Shown one piece after another: positions 26,801 to 34,932 of a stretch of DNA of 64,000 nt. The DNA is from Cymbomonas tetramitiformis. Taxonomy: Eukaryota > Chlorophyta > Pyramimonadophyceae > Pyramimonadales > Pyramimonadaceae. The position numbers and the translations under genes were made by a program. Location of the stretch: the NCBI GenBank assembly GCA_001247695.2, contig LGRX02003595.1, positions 1-64,000 of the forward strand. Reading direction: 5' to 3'. Positions within the stretch are counted from its first letter, which is position 1. Each line of letters opens with the position of its first letter. The notes below the pieces were generated by a model. It was not told where the DNA came from. It saw only the letters and a program-made list of their open reading frames with translations, and did not search any database.

Positions 26801-27506
26801 GGGGCTTCCTTTACACTATACAAAATTCACCACAATTTGGTTTAAGATACAAAGAAACTTCCGAAATTTTAGCACCTGCTGCAGCGCGGGCAAATCGAGT
26901 GTAGGCGAGTGAGCCCCGTGCTGACTCTCATCAAACACGTGCGATATTTTCTTTCGCATACGTGTTATGTACCTCGCGGCGGGGGTGCTATGTGCCCCCT
27001 CGCGCATGTGATGGCGGTATTCATGCATGGGACACCCCCGCCCCCCCACACGCGATGGCGATATCCACGGTACTGATGCCATCAATTGATGGCACCGTTA
27101 CCCTGGCAGTGTCCCACAGATGCAAGATATCCAGGTCTTAGGGGGAGGGAGACTAAACCCCCCACACGCAGATACCGGAGTCTAGTAGGGGAGGGGGATG
27201 TGAACCCCCCACAACCAAAAGTAGGAGTCTCAAAGGGGTTTATGCATATTGACCCACTCACCACCTAATATCAAAGTCCATCCAGGGGTGACACATTCGA
27301 CGTCCTATGCTTCCCCCCCCGGCCCCTAGGAGCAAAATGGGGGCACCCTAAGCATTTCTATCAGCATTGTTTTGGTGATATGGCAGCTAGCAAAACCCCA
27401 GCCAACGGCTTTAAAGCTCAAATATGGAGCATTCATTCACCCGTGGAATTCATATGTATTTGTAATAACCAAAGAAATTCAAGTATGAATGTTGTTCAAG
27501 CCCCCA

Positions 27507-27541
<35 letters not shown>

Positions 27542-29935
27542 ATTATGATCACTGCTCTACCCCAGTGGATGATACCCTCCTGATGTTTCCCAAGCAACAT
27601 ATTATTTTATTTAAAATGTGTGTTCAGGTGATTTGGTTCGCATCGATGAAGATGACTTGAGGACTCGCAAGGTTACTCATATATCTCCATTCGTCTTTAA
27701 TATACCCCAGAGTAGTAAATGGGCACTTACTATAATAGTAAGTCCGTTTGCCATCAAAAAAACTAAATAAGTTGGCCAATGTCGTCATACCTATGTTTTG
27801 GGGTCACCAATATGACCCAAACTTGTCCCCCAAACAATACGGTATCGAGTGTGTGGGTATGTAGCGCACAAGTTGTCGACATAAGTCCTCAATCCAGCGG
27901 TTTGGCTCGGATCCTGCGGAAGTATCAGGCTCCAACAGAGCCCCAGTAGTGAGGTATGGGCTAAAGTCCGGATTAGCGGAGCCGGAGCCTGAATATTTTT
28001 GCCTCTGTCAGAGACGGGACACGGCTGAGCCTCCAGATTTTGGGTTCCGGCAGAGACGGACCCTGAATTGTCAAGGCTCCAACGGAGACGGGGAACGTCG
28101 GATCAATCATCGGACTTTTGAGGATCCATCGGAGACGGAGCCTTGTGAAATAAACGGATTCCGTCCATCGGAGACGGGTTGGCTCCGTCTTCGTTGTCGA
28201 CACGTTGCCCGAATGAGGCGCCATCAGACACAATGAAAATAATGTATATCATATGCATAACCCGTATATCATAACCGAGTGCTACGAAAGTATGAAGAAG
28301 TCGTCAGTAGCAGCAACAAGTGCAGCATGCACCAGGCCACTCAACTAGAGATAAAATATCAAGGTGTATACAAAATATCAATTGGAGGTGGCAATCGATG
28401 GGAGCGTGGCACGCCGGGCGGACCGAGGAGAGTATTTACGCACAGAGGAATTTGAAGTTATGTTTACCTTGCGACACGATTGGCTTTGCTGGTTAATGTT
28501 TACTTTGCTTGACGATGCACGTGAGGCCGCGCAGGCCGTTGTTTGCTGGGGGATAGTAGTTAGGGTTGCCGCTCGCGTGGGTGGTGTCGCGCGTTCGTTC
28601 TTTCGACTGTCTAGACGACGTGACGAACGCGACGCATTTTTTACTATGGCTGGTGGGACGACGACGACGCTGGTGCTTGGGAGACTTGGGGTCGACGACT
28701 GGTTTTGGTGGTATGGAGTGGTGCGTCGAGGGCGTCAAGGGCACGAGCGCCGTCCACCTCTGCAATCTCGGGAGCAAGCCGGTGGTGAAGCACGGTGTGC
28801 TACTGAAATTACTGAGGTGTTGTTATTCTACCTGCAGGTAATTAATTCGTGGCGTTTACCTACTTGTGATTTTTTGTTGGTCTATTTTTTCCGCTTCACC
28901 GCTGGCAATTCCCGGCTTCCCTTGACGTGACGGCTGGCGTCAACGAGATGAGCTGCGGCGAGGTGACGAAGGGAATGGAGCTTAAAGAGGAAGTAAGTAT
29001 GCTACGTTTGTCTGGAAATTTCTCGAGTTTGACTGAGGATGCTGTGGAGCCGGCAGTTTTCAAGGAGGTTGACTTGGGAGATGCAAAAGCACGCACGATC
29101 GACGACGTTCCACGGAGGCGGCAGGCACACAGGAGGTTCATAGTCAGATCATATGACCTGTGCCATGAATTGTGGTTGGTAGCACGTTAAAACTACTACT
29201 CACTAGTATGAATTGAAGTAAGCTAGGATTATGAAGATCTCTGCTATGTGATGACTTGGGCTATGTTGTCCGAATTGCGAAAGAAGACAGGGCTTGCGCG
29301 AAGGTGATTTGAGACAAAACTTATAACTCGTCATTTTGGCCTGTTGACTGAGTATGGAAAGCTTGGAAGTTAGTTACTCAAAGTTTCACCCGTAGGATAT
29401 TCAAAATACACCATGCCGAAGATATCTGGCCGATAAAGGTGTCATCCGCCGTGCACTTAGTCTACAATGCACAGTCAACGGACTAGGGGCAAGCGTAACA
29501 GCTGTGCACCTTCGAATATCACGCTTCCAGTAGGAAGAGTCACATTTTTTTTTGGCTATTTTTTTCTTTTCACTCAACGGACCAAAATAACGAGTTACAA
29601 GTCATGCCGCAAATCACCTTTGCGTAAGCGATACCTTGATATGTGACCCAATCTTACTTCAGGCGAGGAAATATGATGGCTGTCGGCCCAGTAACTTATA
29701 AATTTTGCTGTGTGGTGATGTGGTGTTTGCAGGTCAAGACTTGTTTGAGGACATCATGACATCATTCTTAGATTTGCAGACATGTTCACCAATATCCGGA
29801 AACGATGTTCTGGAATCTTATACACTGCTCGGAAGAAACAAATGGATGTGCCTTGCATACGCCGCGCTCTCCGTTCCAACACTGAATTTGGCTATTTACT
29901 TGGGTTTAAAGTTTGTACGCCATGATAAACGATGA
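11851..29935 (+). CDS. ABCG (white/WBC-type) half-transporter, 10 exons
   Basis: ATP-driven membrane exporter subunit expected to dimerise. Exons: 11851-12517, 16032-16225, 16854-17288, 17756-17981, 19502-19901, 20376-20414, 21679-21877, 23356-23494, 25006-25137, 29733-29935. Junctions are phase-consistent and sum to 2634 nt (877 residues plus stop). The nucleotide-binding domain comes first: Walker A GPSGAGKTT (about residue 88), signature VSGGEKKR, Walker B MFLDEPTSG split by intron 1, and the H-loop IHQPSSA. A long acidic linker (exons 3-4) follows, then about six hydrophobic helices in exons 5-10, including SSGFFIN and the conserved INEF in exon 9. NBD-before-TMD order is the ABCG hallmark. 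At 877 residues it exceeds the usual 600-700 of half-transporters because of the linker. The exon 4 start (17756) is the weakest boundary; exon 6 (39 nt, LIRERQDAYF) is placed by phase and motif. The substrate cannot be inferred. Confidence 0.9.
13828..13953. repeat. 24-bp minisatellite in ABCG intron 1
   Basis: Five tandem units of the type acccagaacccctcagaggg plus gtgc. Each contains a small palindrome, cccctcagagggg or ccctcaacgggg. The period is a multiple of three, so it reads open, but it lies inside an intron and is not part of the transporter. Confidence 0.85.
15698..15957. mobile_element. 260-bp foldback (MITE-like) element in ABCG intron 1
   Basis: The first and last ~43 bases are inverted copies: the left end reads aaggtatggtttaccgga and the right end tccggtaaaccatacctt, continuing through gtcaacattagcataaaaat. 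The 170-bp interior has no ORF. It sits in TA-rich sequence, so a TA or TATA target duplication is possible but cannot be separated from the flanking microsatellite. Non-autonomous DNA transposon is the best call; the superfamily is unassigned. Confidence 0.8.
18609..18702. repeat. 22-bp minisatellite in ABCG intron 4
   Basis: About four tandem copies of tgtcatactgccatccttgc with small variants, inside the intron between exons 4 and 5. Confidence 0.85.
20821..21650 (+). mobile_element. piggyBac-like non-autonomous element, copy A
   Basis: An 830-bp unit bounded on both sides by TTAA. The left terminus is CCCCTATGGAGCGG and the right terminus is its inverse (GCTCCATAGGGA). TTAA target duplication with termini starting in CCC is typical of piggyBac-class transposons. 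No transposase ORF is present, so it would need one supplied in trans. It lies in ABCG intron 6 and ends only 28 bp before exon 7. It aligns along its length with copy B (22107-22940) in reverse orientation. Confidence 0.8.
22107..22940 (-). mobile_element. piggyBac-like non-autonomous element, copy B (inverted)
   Basis: An 834-bp unit flanked by TTAA (22103-22106 and 22941-22944), with termini CCCCTATGGAGCGG and CCGCTCCATAGGGG. Its left end (followed by tttgtaccgtatac) matches the right end of copy A, and interior blocks such as gaccataaaacaatc match in inverse orientation. It lies in ABCG intron 7, on the other side of exon 7. No transposase ORF is visible. Confidence 0.8.
25449..25711. repeat. 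263-bp duplication in ABCG intron 9, first copy
   Basis: Nearly identical to 26299-26561; about seven substitutions were counted by eye. It ends in gtgtatacaa next to AT microsatellite in both cases. The interior contains ggatgataccgtcctgaagt and ttttgtgggtgcccctgt. It has no protein-like ORF beyond a short open stretch and no terminal inverted repeats, so it is probably a dispersed repeat or segmental duplication. Confidence 0.85.
26299..26561. repeat. 263-bp duplication in ABCG intron 9, second copy
   Basis: Direct repeat of 25449-25711, offset by 850 bp. A diverged partial third copy of its 3' part (agggcc, gggtgcccctgt, gcagggtgtatacaaaatat) follows at about 26596-26670, again bordered by an AT-rich tatgtaca microsatellite. 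Confidence 0.85.
28623..29190 (+). other. Possible coding relic inside ABCG intron 9
   Basis: Three partly overlapping open stretches on the + strand (28364-28930, 28566-28841, 28927-29190) have protein-like composition and GC-richer codons than the surrounding intron, but they lie in different frames and none shows a recognisable domain. A decayed mobile-element gene or a nested host gene would both fit. No function is assigned. Upstream, 28006-28190 contains degenerate repeats built around cggagacgg. Confidence 0.25.
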
Positions 29936-30970
29936 TAAAACGTTACTCTCCTACATACCATATATGCTTTATATATGCATTGTATTTTCTGGGGCCCGCT
30001 GTATAGTGGATGCACCATACATGTTATATTTGAAATGCTCAGGCCATATCCGCGCCTTACTTTGGCCACGGCGCATGGCCGATCATCAATGTATATGCAA
30101 CGGCGTATCGAATATGTTTTTAAGGCAATTGTATAATGTTCCTGCTGAGGCTACAACGGGCATAGAGACTCTAGCTAATCAGAGATCCTGATAAAGTGCT
30201 ATGAGCGAGTGCTGCTAAGTTCTTGCTCTGTAATCCGATATTACACGTGCATTTGACATGTCAAGGTCTTGGGGCGGACGAACGTTGCTCCTGGGGGGGC
30301 GCGGGCAATGTGAAACATGGAATCCTCCCATATGGCCCTAGCTGCAGGCTTTAACCGCTGGGGGGGTCCATCCCCCGCCTAGCTGCAAGCTGGGGGGACT
30401 TCCCCGCAGCTGCACGCATTTAACACTTTATAACACGCCAAAATTTATAAAAGAAAAAATAAAAGCGCCGAAATATCTGCCCCGATGAACAGTATGTATT
30501 CACCAGTATTCATGTATTTTTGGTCGATCCAAGGAAACGGGATCTTTTTATCATATATGACCACTTACACGCCTCAGTTGGGATGGATTTGTACTGGGAA
30601 TTTGTAGATATCGTGAAAGTTGCGGCAAACTTGCGAAAAAAGTGCAAGCGTATTTGTTTAGTTTATGGAACGGGAAAATGTCGTCAATGTGCCCCATTAT
30701 GGTGTTAGATTTGTAATTTGGCAATGGTCGAAATCGCCGAAATTGCATATATCGGGTATTTTACCCGATTTTCGACCTAAAATTCCCGATCAAGCTTAAA
30801 ATTTCACACGATGGACACGCGGGGGCATCAAATATCGGATTCTCAACATGGAAATTAGTTCTCCAAAATCTTAAACTATAGGACTTGTGATCCATATGGG
30901 CGGGTACAAAAACATCAGTCAATCCATGCCATATGAGTCGCGGAAGTGGTCATACATGCACTGAACGAAA
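29936..30970. other. Intergenic, no gene recognised
   Basis: AT-rich sequence after the ABCG stop. The only local structure is a G/C-tract block at about 30285-30415, where ctagctgca recurs beside runs of G or C. No coding or RNA gene is supported. Confidence 0.5.
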
Positions 30971-31442
30971 TGTCAGGTAGGTTTGTTTGCAAACTGTAAA
31001 CTGAATTATGAGGCCGGACACGTTTTCGTCTACACCTTTATCGATTGTCACAGCACAACCCCGTGATCCGAAATGTACAAATCTGAATCTTCCATCACAT
31101 ATCGATTCTTCATCAATTCCAATCTCGATCTTGAATCGCATTCGTTCTGTCGAAACCGGACACGATGCCAGACTGTCATACTGTCACGATATCATAATGT
31201 CATACGATCATCGTGTCATTGATACTGGCATACTTGTCATTTTCACGGGACTTCTACATCTCTCTGTCAAATCTTGACACGATGCTAGGCTGTCGTACTG
31301 TAACGATGCCATACTGGCATCGTGGCATACTGACATACACGCATGTCATTATTATGCATCTCTCACGTCTTAAATCACACTATCTGCCGTACGCATGACC
31401 CATCACGTTCGAGATGTCATAGCCGTCGTGCCCAACGGCACA
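30971..31442 (-). mobile_element. Probable diverged LTR of a Ty3-type element (remnant)
   Basis: The right edge reads cggcaca followed by a polypurine tract (AAGGGGGGAGT on the - strand), the same LTR/PPT junction as in the intact element at 34911-34932. The left edge, starting tgtcagg, would give a 472-bp LTR, close to the 463 bp of the intact element. Internal identity is low and no partner LTR is present, so it is an old relative, truncated at its 5' side. The left boundary is a guess. Confidence 0.45.
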
Positions 31443-31980
31443 ACTCCCCCCTTAGGAGTGGATTTGCTCCGTGACCACTCCTAACATCAAAGTCAGGGCT
31501 GGCTATCTTCCATAATAGGCTCCTAATCACATCGTTCCGCAGGATGTGTTTTTAACTTTAGTCCCATGCGCTCACCGAAAGTCCCAGAAAGGCTTCCCCC
31601 CGGTCACGCTGCCAACGCCAACCTCGGGTTCCGCGCGATCCTTGACAGACAGTGTCTAAGGCGGGTCTCCAGTCTTCAGTCGCTGCTTGCCATTGAACTC
31701 CAGGTGATGAAATAACTGCCGAAGGAGCAGGCGATGCTCCGACATCATACGCCATGAGCGAGCCCATGATCGACCTACCTGCGGACGGCATCTCCCACCA
31801 TGCGTGGACCCCCGGTGCCATCAACCTAGCGCTCGCCACATCGGTGATGAGGACGACGCTGACTGGCCGGCTTTCTGCGATGGGCCGATTTATATTCCGC
31901 GTGCGGCTTCCAGCGGCAGTGCGGGTGTCAACCACGATCGTGCACCCTGCACCGCCGTCTGGTGGTGCACCATGAGCTCC
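31443..31980 (-). pseudogene. Possible 3' end of a decayed retroelement ORF
   Basis: This follows the LTR/PPT junction on the side where the pol 3' end should be. Both elements have a TAA immediately before the polypurine tract. A 125-codon open stretch lies at 31558-31935 on the - strand, but it shows no recognisable integrase or methyltransferase motif. Assignment rests on position only. Confidence 0.3.
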
Positions 31981-32495
31981 ACTAATGTTTCCTTAGCTGC
32001 ATTAGCTTTGCATCTTGCTATACGGACCAACGTACATGCGGAGAGCCTCCTCTAGTTGGACCGAGAAAGGTCCCTTTGGGCCCAGTAACATTTTGTATTG
32101 CTAGGGTTTAGTCTTTGTGTGCTTCAAAAGGCTTCTCTGACCCCTCACTTCTTCTTGGTGAGGTGGTGTCATGCAGACAATGCCTTTTGCCCCCCAGGGG
32201 ATCCGGCAGCTCTGTCCTCGTGTCACCCCTCGATCAGAGGTGCCGGTTTTTGTTTCTCTGCTGTCTCAATAAAACACCTAAGTAATTTATTTCATCATCT
32301 GGCTTTTGACTGTGAAATACGTGGCTGCTGCTGGACGGCTTTGTGTTCTCGTGTGAAATATATATTGATCTCCCCGTGAACGAGTAGCAGGAACGAGAAA
32401 ATGCACGTTTTGGGGGAGTCGGGGGTTTCGGATCCCCCAATTTAAGTAGGAAACATTCGAGAATTAATGGGGTACCCCCCTACACCCATATCCCT

Positions 32496-32750
32496 TACCG
32501 GAATATCCTACTTCACTAGATATCAGAGGTCCCGAACTGTGTGTGGATAAACTCTCCGTAATAGATAAACCCTAAGCTAGATATACCCGGAACGGTCTCG
32601 GACGGTCTCGGAGTCTAGCCTACCTGTGACACAGCGTGTGTCACAGCACGCACCTATAAATCAGTCAGCAGTCCAGTGTTGGTCCTAGAGTTCTGTCATA
32701 GGGGCCTGCACCGGGACTCCCGGTCAGGGCTGTATATACAGATTTCAGCA
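32496..32750. repeat. 255-bp dispersed repeat, copy 1
   Basis: It begins taccggaatatcct and ends gatttcagca, and is nearly identical to 57669-57921, 25 kb away. It contains gtgacacagcgtgtgtcaca, a short palindrome, and caccgggactcccgg. Both copies have sharp edges, so it is a mobile or LTR-like repeat, but it lacks clear TG...CA ends and target duplications. Confidence 0.8.
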
Positions 32751-32984
32751 CACCACCCCAGCACTGTGGGCGGTGACTGACTAGGAGAGACAGAAAATGT
32801 AAGATAAGATGCTAGGGCAGGAGCCAGGGTGACAAGCCCTAACTGCTAATCCAACTGTGCTATTCTGACACACAAATTGGAACCCTCTAGCTAGCACGTG
32901 AGCAGAAACATACGGGCAATTAAGGCGCCGCTAAACCACTGAAAAGAATCGTGCCAGCAAGTCAGATTGAAGAATGCAAAGGTG

Positions 32985-33731
32985 TCAAAGTAAATCATAA
33001 ACCAGATTGAAGACCATGTTGAGGTCAAAGCACATCTCAGCATACCACCATGAAAGTGGTGTACTGCCAGAATCAGCACCAGAACCAGAGCTAGCCGACA
33101 GCAGACTCGTCATCGTCAACGTCGGACGGAGGAGGGCTGTAGTCAGGCGAGACGGTGGAGGGCCAGGCAGCTGGGCTATACCAGGCAGATGGTGAGGGCC
33201 GGGATGGAAGAACCAACCCCTAACCCCCTGCTTCCACCATTCCCGATCGTAGCGGTCAGGCGGCACAACAGAGGGACCACAGCCACCGAGAGCTGTAAGC
33301 ACCGCGTCCAGAGTGTCAGGGCTCAGCTCCTCAATGCCTCGGTAGACACACAGGTCCCCCATGCACAGCACAGGCTGCGGTGCAGCCTGAACCGATACCT
33401 GCACAGGCTCGTCGTCATTGGCCGCCGTGAAGGCGGCAGCTCCCACTCCCATGATGGACATCAAGAGGATAAGAGAGACAAAGAAGGGAAATCCCCACGT
33501 ACCCGCGTGTGCGGAGAAGCCCCAAGATGGCGGCTTGCCACAACCGTAGGTGCGGGAAGCACCACCGGACTGAGGCACGTAGGCTGCGGACTCCGACGCA
33601 TGATTAGCCGAGATGACCGGAGTCCGCGGCTTCACCGTGAAAGTGTCGTCGGCGAAGTCCTCGTAGTCATCCGTGTCGTATCCAGTGAGGTCAGACGGCA
33701 GGACGACTGCGGCGTGATTAACTGTCTGCAC
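32985..33731 (-). CDS. Hypothetical protein with one predicted transmembrane helix
   Basis: A 248-codon intronless frame. It has an acidic N-terminal part (DTDDYEDFADD), a hydrophobic segment near residues 85-105 (FPFFVSLILLMSIMGVG), a Cys-containing middle (CMGDLCVYRG) and a Pro/Ser-rich C-terminal part. No family is recognised. A + strand frame covers nearly the same interval (33189-33833), but it is Arg/His-rich and looks like the shadow. Position beside retroelement remnants raises the possibility of an element-borne, envelope-like or accessory protein; this is inference from location only. Confidence 0.45.
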   Translation of the reverse strand: MQTVNHAAVVLPSDLTGYDTDDYEDFADDTFTVKPRTPVISANHASESAAYVPQSGGASRTYGCGKPPSWGFSAHAGTWGFPFFVSLILLMSIMGVGAAAFTAANDDEPVQVSVQAAPQPVLCMGDLCVYRGIEELSPDTLDAVLTALGGCGPSVVPPDRYDREWWKQGVRGWFFHPGPHHLPGIAQLPGPPPSRLTTALLRPTLTMTSLLSASSGSGADSGSTPLSWWYAEMCFDLNMVFNLVYDLL

Positions 33732-33839
33732 GAAGCCTCCGAACTCACCGCAACCATGTCGCCTCCGTGGTGGTCAACCGCGCCGATTGTTTTGGCGAGG
33801 GCTCCACATCGTCCACCTGCGAGACAGGGATAATGTCCA

Positions 33840-34205
33840 CTACCCTTCGGTACATGGGGATGTACCCAAGGGCCTTAGGTACAGAACGATGTACCTAAGC
33901 CGTACATATTACATCAAGGCCCAAATCCGACGTTTTGTGCCCCTTGTAGTGACAATTAACCAATAGGCACCCTCTTCTATCGATATTATGATCCAACATT
34001 CGGATCCGATCCGTACAATATACGCTCTGATGCATTCAAAATCACTCTTTTTGAAGAAAACAAAAAAACCAGGTCAAAATAAATGTTTTCCCGCCATATT
34101 CGGCAAGCTCGGCATTGTTCTCTCTGTGAACGTTCGGCTGGATTCTGGTAGTAGAACTTGATAAAATATAATTCATATGTAGTTAGAGAATCCAAAAAAT
34201 CCGCG
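33840..34205. other. Intergenic stretch
   Basis: AT-rich. It opens with a cluster of gtacc/ggtac motifs (ggtacatggggatgtaccc, ggtacagaacgatgtaccta) that can form short hairpins, then shows nothing recognisable. A - strand open frame of about 100 codons (33986-34291) overlaps the interrupted gene and is not supported. Confidence 0.4.
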
Positions 34206-34454
34206 CTATTGACCTTGCTCGCGGTACGTATCCAACATGGCCGCTCGTCGCGCAACAGGGCAGCTTCTCCAAGGACGCAAGGTGAAGGCACACGCTGCAG
34301 CCTTCAACTCCAAGTGGAGTTCCGCAAGCGAACGGCAACCCAAAAATAAAGAGTGCAGCTTGTCCTTGTCCTCAAGGGTCAACTTACAAGTGGACTGGCA
34401 AAACACTTGACCTTCACCACCCTCCGCATCGAACAACTTCATGAGCTTAGTAAA
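34206..34454 (-). pseudogene. 3' half of a small gene split by the Ty3 element
   Basis: On the - strand this continues, in the same frame, the reading frame that begins at 48408. Removing the element and one GTAAA copy gives one uninterrupted frame of 447 nt (148 residues plus stop). The 3' part contains Cys/Leu/Lys-rich stretches such as KLTLEDKDKLHSLFLGC. A possible 5' splice site (caag|gtcaat) lies just before the stop, so the original gene may have had further exons. No family is recognised. Confidence 0.6.
34450..34454. other. 5-bp target-site duplication (GTAAA), left
   Basis: Identical to 48206-48210 on the other side of the element. Five-bp duplications are normal for Ty3/gypsy integrases. 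Confidence 0.95.
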
Positions 34455-34917
34455 TGTCACGGGCATACAAATGCATATACGAAGTTTCAGAGTAATCGGA
34501 TACGAATCGATATATATCACAACCAGTGATTATGCAATACGGCCCGTGTTACGAAAACATTTTTATTCTGTAACAAAGCTCCCAAAGGAATCGTGTTTCA
34601 TCACTATATAGCACAGGCTGTTCGGCTAGTTTCTCTCGTCACAGGAATCCCTGTTTTTCCCCAACCTGCGCCGCCATAAATGTCATCTCTATTGTCATCT
34701 GTCACGGTATTGTACCAACACCGTTGATTCTGTCATAATCGTTCCTAATAATATTTCTATCGTTCACGATTCTGCCAGAGAGATAACATTTACTGATTTT
34801 GCATTCTTCATCCACGATCTCAGATTCCCTATCAATATTTCTCCCAATATGCCGGTAATCTGAATCGGATCCCCCTTCCGTGGGGGTAATTGGCAGTCTA
34901 TCGTGCCCCCTGGCACA
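34455..34917 (-). repeat. 3' LTR of the Ty3 element
   Basis: 463 bp, from tgtcacggg to tggcaca in + orientation. It differs from the 5' LTR at accagtg versus accggtg and at gtcataatcg versus gtcttaatcg. It lies on the 3' side of the - strand coding region. Confidence 0.95.
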
Positions 34918-34932
34918 ACTCTCCCCCCCTTA
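34918..34932 (-). promoter_or_regulatory. Polypurine tract
   Basis: On the - strand AAGGGGGGGAGAGT abuts the 3' LTR, where plus-strand DNA synthesis is primed. It overlaps the TAA stop of ORF4. Confidence 0.9.

Noticed and set aside
31170..31340. Cluster of tgtcata/gtcatac motifs as a minisatellite
   Set aside because: Spacing is irregular and identity low; more likely part of the diverged LTR.
33189..33833. + strand 214-codon frame opposite the membrane-protein ORF
   Set aside because: Arg/His-rich, no hydrophobic or domain pattern. The - strand frame has a plausible transmembrane helix. Kept as a weak alternative only.
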